This document shows positions 46,301-55,300 of a DNA stretch of 64,000 nt, in pieces. Origin of the DNA: Atrina japonica (lineage: Eukaryota; Mollusca; Bivalvia; Pterioida; Pinnidae). Under the pieces are notes generated by a model, which saw nothing but the letters and a program-made list of their open reading frames with translations, was not told the DNA's origin and did no database searches. Where the stretch lies: positions 30,322 to 94,321 of the forward strand of contig BROG01001220.1 in NCBI GenBank assembly GCA_030159075.1, in the 5' to 3' direction. Within the stretch, counting starts at the first letter, position 1, and every line of letters begins with the position of its first letter. Made by a program: the position numbers and the translations under genes.

Positions 46301-49300
46301 AACTGTCGGCATTCCTATGGGAACCAATTGTGCTCCTTTATTGGCCGACCTGTTCCTTTATTCATACGAAGCAGACTTCATTCAGAAACTGCTGAATCAA
46401 AAAGAAGAAAAAGTTAGCGGTGTCCTTTAATTTGACATTTAGATATATATCGACGACGTTTTGTCAATTAATAATGACAATTTTCATACATATGTCAATG
46501 CGATATATCCCAGCGAACTAGAAATTAAAGATACAACAGAATCAAGCACAAACGCTTCATACTTTGACATTTTACTTAATATAAACACAGACGGGAAATT
46601 AGCAACTAAACTATACGATAAACGCGACGATTTCGGCTTTCCCATCGTAAATTTTCCACATTTAAGTAGTAATATCCCTCAGTCACCCGCATATGGAGTT
46701 TATATTTCACAAATGATCCGATATGCCAGGGCGTGCACAACATATGAAGAGTTCATATACAGAGGTAAACTACTCACTGACAAATTATTGACACAGGGAT
46801 ATCGAAAACCGCGTTTAATGTCAACGTTCCGCAAATTTTACGGTCGGTATAATAGTCTTTTTTGCGACTACTCTGTTTCACTAAGTAAAATGTTGAGTTG
46901 CCTTTTCGTTGGCGGTTGTTGAGACGTCTGTACCAATTGTGACGAGGATACACTCCTCACTTGTTTCATTGGACTTGACTGTGGACTCACGGCGGGTGTG
47001 ACCGGTCGACAGGGAATGCTTACTCCTCCATGGCACCTGATCCCACCTCTTGGTTTCCAGAGGTCCGTGTTTGTCCATTTATACCGGATTTGTATCTATG
47101 TCCTGGACATTCTATTGATTTAGACTTTGGTATCTGAAATTTTTATACTTAACCTGTCCGGATAATTTTACCTACACTGGTCGTGACCAAGTGTTAAAGT
47201 GTTTCTGTAAAGGTACAATATACGTTATCTGTCCGGATAATTTCATCCATACTGATCGTGACCAGGTTTTAAAGTGTTTCTCTGAAGGATACATCATTAT
47301 TTTTTGTCCGGATAATGTCATCTATGCTGACTGTGACCAGGTGTTAAACTGTTTGTCCGCAGGATACCTTATCTGTTACCTGTTCGGGTTCTATCTATAA
47401 TGATCGTGACCAGGGGTTGTACTATTTGTCTGGAGGAGGTGTTTCTAGTCCAATATGTTTATATTGATATTCAAATAATAATTAAGTCCATTCTTCAAGA
47501 CTTTTGTGTATTTATAACTGGCTATAATTAAGGTAACTGTAGTTTTTTCAGTAGATCTGGTATATTTACATACACTTATTAAGTTGATGTAATTCTCTTT
47601 GATTCAAAGGTGAAAATAGAACTCTATACGAAAGGAGAAGTCGCTGCTTTTTTATTGTTTGATGGAAAAAACACAACAAACACAAATTGGTTTCGTTATG
47701 ACATGTTACTGGACAGTAGCTGGTATGATCTGAAGGCGGGTTGCCCATGCAAGAAATTCAAGTATTTTAGCATAAGGGGGTACGTAGGTATCACAGCTGA
47801 TGTAATTTATATAAATGCTCATACTTACTCTGATATTTTTAAAAGGCTTGCCTGATATTAAGACATCCTTAATACTATAAACGATTTTAACTGTCAATAA
47901 AACATATCAACTTTCTACAAATACTGAAATGATGTACTAAATTAAATGATGATGATGATGATGATGATGATGACAATGCACAACCAAAGAAACTTTCTAA
48001 TAGCTTTTCATCTTGTTTAATATCGATTACGTAACTTTGCTTCTATAATATCCACATTCCGTATCGCACCTATGAATTTCATCTCGATATTTTCAGGCAC
48101 GAAAGCCGATATTTTTTCATTGAGAAGAAATACGGTGGCTGTCCGGGTGATGAAGGCTGGTTTGTCGTTGCCGATCATATTTCCAAGCTTCATAAATGCC
48201 CTCGTGATACATCTAAAGTCTACCCACAGTTCCTGTACGCTAAAGACAAGAAGGTGGCATCGTGGAGCAAAAGTAATATTTTATTATGTTCTAATTCGCT
48301 CTGCTCAAACGAGCATAAATTATTTATCAACCAAACACAACAGTGGGAGATGCCTCTTGCCACACAAAGCAAATCAGCGTGTATTAAGTATCACGAAGAA
48401 AACATAATAACACGATCCTGTTTAGAAAATCATTAACTTAGTCCTTGGTTAACTTAGATTAAAACAGACATCTGAAACGAGAATACATTATAAACCAATT
48501 AAAGTGATATAATTTGTCACAACGATGATTTTTTGTGCCATGACTTATAGACGAGAATATAATAAAATGTGTGTTCAAATATATTATCAAACACGTGAAA
48601 CGTTGTAAAAGATCTTTTTTGAGTTATTTGTTTTATTGGAATTTAAGTTTTCCCGTATCTTAAACAATCCGGCTGTATTTCCGTATGCATGTTTTACAAT
48701 CTTGCCGCAATGTCCGGTTGAGTTGGGTAATTCATATTTGTCAAGAATGATAAAATCGAGTATGCGATGAGATCACCCGGCATAGCCGGAACGTAGACAA
48801 TTTCAGAAATGAGTGTTTTGAAACGACGGAAAAGACCATCTTTGCCTGATTTACGTATGGAATGATGATATACGAAAAAACCGCAAAGGGTAATAAGAAT
48901 AGAATATATATTTACTTCAAATAGCACGTATCTTCGAAAGAATTACCGGAGCCCCCGTGGCCGAGTGGTTAGAGCATTGCGCCTTAAATCACAAGGCCTC
49001 TCACCTCTGGTTCGAATCCTAGGGTCATTTCGAATTAAGTGGGAAAGTTTGCCAGTTTTCTTGCGGAAGGTCGTTGGTCTTTACCCTGGTAACCGGGGTT
49101 TCTCCTCCACCATTAAAACTGGACGCCATCATATGACTGAAAGATTGTTGAGTATGGCGTAAAACAAAAAATCAAATCAAATCAAATCAAATCGTAAGAA
49201 TTACCGAAAGTTAATGTGTAATGGCCAGAATGATATCAAACTAATATTACGGGTTACGTTTGGCAAGTTTGGGGCAATTATACGTATGTATTTGTAATTC

Positions 49301-52300
49301 TAACCACCAGATGGTCTCTTTGGGATATAAACGAGATAAAATATTACATAAAATGGGCATGTATTTTCTTTTTCATCTGCGACAGCTCATATCACTTTAA
49401 AATATTAAATGTCCCCTTTTTTTAAATCAACCAATGTATTTGGTGCCAAAGGCTCGAATGGCTACCTGAATAACTATAATTCAGTCCGTGCAAACCTGCT
49501 TTGACCACTGTCCAATTGCAATCACTATACAGTCTACGTTAAACATGTTTCTGTCATACTAATCGAACACTACCACAGTAGCTCAATGTAAAGTTGATAA
49601 ATACACATATGCAACACACATATAAACACACACACAATAAGAATTTTACCTACTTGCATGTACACCAACTTCATCCATTATTTTGAAACTATGTATTCAT
49701 TTATGAAGAAATGAAATAATATCTGCCTAGAAAGCTAACTGTTCCTGAATTTGGTATAGACGTCGGCTGATCAATCGACAGGTTCATTGATTTAATTCAG
49801 CGATATATATTTGAAAAAAAATAGATAAATAAATTCCGACAAAAATTGTACGTTTGAGAGTCAGTTTTGCCAGACATGCACGCACTCAAAACAGTGATCA
49901 GTGCTTAAACTAACAACATAGTAATTATGTCCAGTTGACAAATGAAGAAATTGAATTTTATTTCCGTGATATAGATATTATAAACATAATAACAAAGTTG
50001 TAATGCTCAAGACGATATCGTTTCTGTCGATTAGACTTCATCAGTTGAGCTCTTTTTTAACATGTATGTGTATTTTTCAAAGAGAAAGTAGTATCATTTA
50101 AGGCCAAATAATAACTCTGCTGGTGAAGGGCAATTTCCGAAAACATGTACAGTCATTCGGTATTCAACAAATCGTATTGAGAAGTCATTGTTCTCATACC
50201 AAAAAAAATCTCTGGTAATCTCGGTGTTCTTTTGTGACATGAAACTGGTAAGACATCTGTTCTATGTCACCTGTGATTGCAATCGCATCTTGCGAAAACG
50301 CATGAGCACTCCAACTAAGTTGTTGGTCAGGTCTGGTTCAGACATCAAAGCACTGTTCAATGAAATATTTTTATAGACAGCAGATGAATCCAAAACCCCT
50401 CGTATATTTAAAACATCTCATATACCAAAGTATAAATATTTAGGATGTCCAGGACACACATACAAATCCGGCAAAAATGGAGAAACACAAACCTCTTGAA
50501 ACCTAGAAGTGGGATCAGGTGCCATGGACAGTATACGCCAAATTCTTTTGGCACCCACAGCTCATTCGAACCTCTTAAAATAAGATTTTCGAGGTTTTCA
50601 TTTTCAACAATAGAAACGTCGCCGGTGATGACATGCCCGATAGAATTATATTTGAAGGGAGATGATGCACATGAACATGTGACGGTGTTGTGTAGAAAAT
50701 GCTTGATGGTCTAGGCACGGTAAAACCCGTTTGTAATTGAATAGCTTGGATGCCAGGTGTGGTCTTCAGTTTAAAATAAGGCGGAACACAGGACTGAACT
50801 TTTTCGTGATTTAGAACATTGCAAATGTTTAAAGCGTCTATTCCCTTTTTGTTAATTTAAGGAAAAGTTTTAGGAAAAGACGTTTCTGTTCAGTACAGTC
50901 ATCATTGGCTGTGACTTTTTAGGGTCGTACACCCCAAAGAGAGGAAGATACCAGCTTTCTTCAGGTACCACTGCAGGTGCAACTTCAGCTACTCCACTAT
51001 TGAGAACTTTAGACATAAAGTGTTCACGTTTCTGTGAGTTTTTATTGAGATTTGCATCAAGAATCTGTGCTTGTTTCGAAACGTGATAACGACTGTTGAG
51101 TAACAGTGGTTTTGAATTTTTAAATGGTAGTGGTGTTGACCAGTGACCAGTTTCGTCCATTTTAAATTCGACAGATAAACCAGTCTTGTTATCATCTGGC
51201 CCGCGCATAAAAATGTCATCATTTAGATTAATGTTGATTTCACATACAGGAAAAGTTGCCCTTCCATCAGCTAAAGCATGAGTTTTACGTACACTGATAT
51301 CTGTTGGAGTGTGCATTTCTCCAAGACAAACCTCTCCAATTACTACCCAACCTAAGGGCAATCGTTGTGCTAAAGGATCACTTTTATGTCCAATAATTTG
51401 TTCAAGGACATGATGAACTTCAGGTAAGTCATGACCTATTAATAGTTCAACTTTGACCTTTGTATCAAGTTCAGGTAAGTAATTAGCTAAAGGAAAAATA
51501 TGTGAATGTGCATCAGGAGTTGGGACTTCAGTTAAGATACTAGGAATCGAATCACACGCGATGTTAACTGATTTCACAAAAATACCTAAAACATGTCTAC
51601 CACAAAGAGTTGAACTGCCTGACTCGAGGCCAAGTTTATCAAACAATTCAGGCTTCAGCATCGTACGATTACTTTGGTCGTCTATTGTTGCATAGACTCG
51701 TACACATTTATCTGGAGTATTTGAAGTATACACTAACACAGTTTTTCCGCAAGAGCGATTTTTACAGAATTCACCACGAAGAGCTGTACATCTTTAAGTA
51801 ACAGATTCTACTGGAACCTCCCCGCCATTCACTTTATCGGGTGGCTTTAAGTTTTTCATATTTCAGAGATGGTAATTCACTGTCATGTTCACTTTGTTGT
51901 TAAAATTTCACTTCTGTTTCTGCTGCTGCTGCCACTTTTAATAATTTCTTGTTTAATAATATTGGTTCAGCTTTTCTTTTCACGAGTTCACTTTCTTTTT
52001 GAGATACTGTAAGCGTACCTTTTCAGCTTCAGATCTTGCCTGTCTTACACTAAGATTTGATACAACAGTACTGGTACACCTATTTGTGAAACTTTCTCAA
52101 CAAACTCAAGTTTTTTTTTCTTACTTTTCACTTTGTGTATAGTTTCACAACGTTCATTCAAACATGCATTGTGTTCATTTAAAAGTTGTAACGATTCCTT
52201 TGTATTTTGCTCATAGAGATATGAGTTGTACTGTTCAGATGTACAACAAAAATCACTGAAATTGGTATAAATTCCTTTTTCCAAATCACGAAAATTTGTG

Positions 52301-55300
52301 TTTCACATGCATTAATGCCTTGTGAGAAACGTTCTGTTTGCTCCATAAACTTCGCCATTGCTTTGTATGTCAACTTCCTGATGCGTTTCACTTTTTCTGC
52401 TGTACTGTCCATCAGAAACCAAAAACTTTTTACTATGCCGCCAGGTGCTTAGCAGTTAGTTAACCACAAATGACTTAACAACGTATGCTCGTTGAATTAT
52501 TTATTCAAAATTTGCATGTGTTGCAAAAGTCACTCGACTTTTGGTAAAAAGCTACAACAAAAACAAAAAAACCAATATAATACATGTCACTCATTCTAAT
52601 TACAGCATTATTTTTACTCAAAATATTCAAAAGTACCATTTGTTTATAAATTAGCTCAAATTTAAACATTATCAAATAAACCTTTTTTAAGGTTTACATA
52701 GCCAAATAGAAAAGGTAAGTATGTATCAGTAATTAATAGGTCTAGCTAAAATGCATGAAAATTTGTCTCAGAATGTCATAAGAGAAACACAATATCTTAT
52801 CAGTTAAAATTTCACTACATTCTGTTTTGGTTAAAAAATAATTGCAAGTATATCAAATATATTCATTAATGATGCAATTCCAACTTCCTTTTTGTTCTTC
52901 TAAGTACAGATGCAAAAAATTTAGCCATAGATAGCAGTTTATAATATCAGTCACATCATGGTGCACAATGTGACGAACGGGAAACACTTGAAAGAAAGTA
53001 CAGGTAAGACAGGAAGTGCTAAAATGAAAGTAAAGGTACAAAAATAGAAGTGAAAGTGACCACATGCCCACAGGTAAGAGTAAAGAGAAATTGACAATAT
53101 AGGTCATTCTATGTAAATAAAATAGTACATCAAAAATAAAAATAGACACAAAATGACCTTTTATCAAACAAAATGAAATAATTTAAAATAGCAGACAGCA
53201 CATTGTACAACCTCTATATAAAAGCCACCTCCCTATAAAGATTGATTTTCCTATGACCCTAAGTAGGTCGTTATATACAAGTTTCACTGTATATGGGTCA
53301 CGTTAAATACAAAGGACTAGATGGGATTTTAGAAAATGTTCGGATACAGAATGGGCCCTCAAATATTCTTTATAGAAGTCACCTGGTTAATTAGCAATAT
53401 AAATTTACGTTGTGCATAAAATTTCATCCACTTTTTCATGACAATTTCAAACTATTAAATTTGAATATGATACATATGTTACATTATTGATTTACAATTC
53501 ATGGAATATTCCCCTGAAATGTATTAAACTTCAACTCATATACCCCTAAAAATCAATGAACTCTTCTGTAAATCAATGACTTAGACCAGTCCAAATGTGT
53601 CTTTAGATCTAGATATGGCCGCATCAGGAAGGTGTCATCCGAATTTTTTAAAGGATAAAATATTCTGTTTGTTTGTTTGAATGGTGTTTTACGTCACACG
53701 CAACAATTTTGCGGTCATTTGGTAGTGACAAGTTTGTAATGGTAAAGTAGAGAACCCGATTACATGTACAATCAAATGAGATATAAACTTTCATGGATCC
53801 TGTTTTCTGATATGTGTAAAGAAATGAGAGCTATGAGAAAACAGTTTTTAATTGGACTAGATTGTTGTAGAATAGACTTCCCCACACCTCCCCGGAAAAC
53901 GGGTCTATCCTAGACCTTACTCCATTAGCTGAAAAAGCGACCCAGCATACCATTTTCCCATACAGAAATCAGTACATCTTCTCCAAAGTCGGAAAACCGC
54001 TCAGGGATAGAATTTCACCCTCTAATTTCCGGATTTCAAAACAGATAATAGATGTGCGTAGAGGTAAAGTAAACTGAAGAATTCAATGTCGTAGGAACCC
54101 AATCAAAAGTGGATGGCCAGAAAATATAAAAACCTCGGTGAAAGAAGGTTTTCATATGAAGTTTTAATGCAATAAACATATAGTTAGCTTTCAAATGAGG
54201 ATTTGAGGATGGCTGGTTGCTTTCTTTAAAACTGCCGCGCATTTGTTACGCAATTGATACCTCACCAGAGGCAGGAACCGAGAGTGCAAATTTAGAATAT
54301 GTTAGCAATGTTTTCCTTAGTCACTTCCATAATTATTTTTGATTAATATCATGCTTCTTTGAACTGATAAATTCTTTTATCATACCTCTAATATGTATCT
54401 TTACCTCTGAACAGTCAAAATATAATGTCGTATGTCTGCATTTTTTGTTACACATATATTTGAACGGAAGGAATTATCTCTTCTCTCTCTTTCTATTAGT
54501 CTTTCTTTCTCTTCCTTGTTTCTTTTATCTTTGTCCTCTTTCTCTCTATTTTCTGTCTTTCTTTTTGTCCATCTCTCATATTTCTCATTGTCTCTCTCTT
54601 TTGTATCTGTCTCTTTCCGTCTCTCGTTTTAGCTCCCTTTTCTCTCTGCTTGTCTATTTTCTCTCTGTGTATTATTCTTTCTCTCTGTCTCTCTCTTCTC
54701 TCTATTATAGGTACCCAGTAAAGTAGACGAATGTCTTTCTTTTCTCTTTCACTTTCTCTCCTTCTTTGTCACTTCTCTCTTTCGCTATCTTTCTCTCTTG
54801 TTTATTTCTCATTTCTGTCTTTCTATCTCTAAATTCCCTCTTTTACTCTTTTTTTCTCTCCTTTTCTGTCATTTCCTTTTTTCTTTCGTCCTCTGTCTTT
54901 CCCTCTCAGTTATAGTTACAAAAGTGTACAGATGCCTCTCTTTCTCTCTCATTTCTTTCCTTTTCTCTCTCTCTCACTCTTGTCTTTCTTTTCTCTCTCT
55001 TTGTATGTTTTTCTCCAATTCTCATCCTCATTTCTTTTTCTTTTCTTTACCCCAACTCCTCTCTCTCCCTCTCTCTCTTAATAAATGTACGACGGACGAC
55101 ACCTGACAAAAGACGATCACAATAAGTCAAATTTAGCTTTTGCCTCACGTGACATAAATATCCAGGACAGGGGGCGTAGACGGCGCACCCCTCTCCCTTT
55201 CGATTACAAAGTATAGGTGTGTGTTCAGAAAAAATCAATTCAAAAGTTGACAAAAATATTTCTTGAAAAGCTACATTTTTTAAAATAAAAGATTAAGAAA

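Noticed and set aside
48254..48436. Open frame continuing past exon 4 to a TAA at 48434-48436
   Set aside because: The donor GTAATA at 48273 with phase 1 fits exon 5 exactly and restores the domain end; the extension has no family character. It remains possible as an unspliced isoform.
48949..49030. tRNA gene on the + strand
   Set aside because: A and B boxes are present, but the unit has a SINE body, an (AAATC)n tail and a target duplication, and the cloverleaf is degenerate. The same holds for the SINE-B heads.
54432..55106. Leucine/serine-rich frames that look like membrane proteins
   Set aside because: They arise from the polypyrimidine tract and have no start context or homology.
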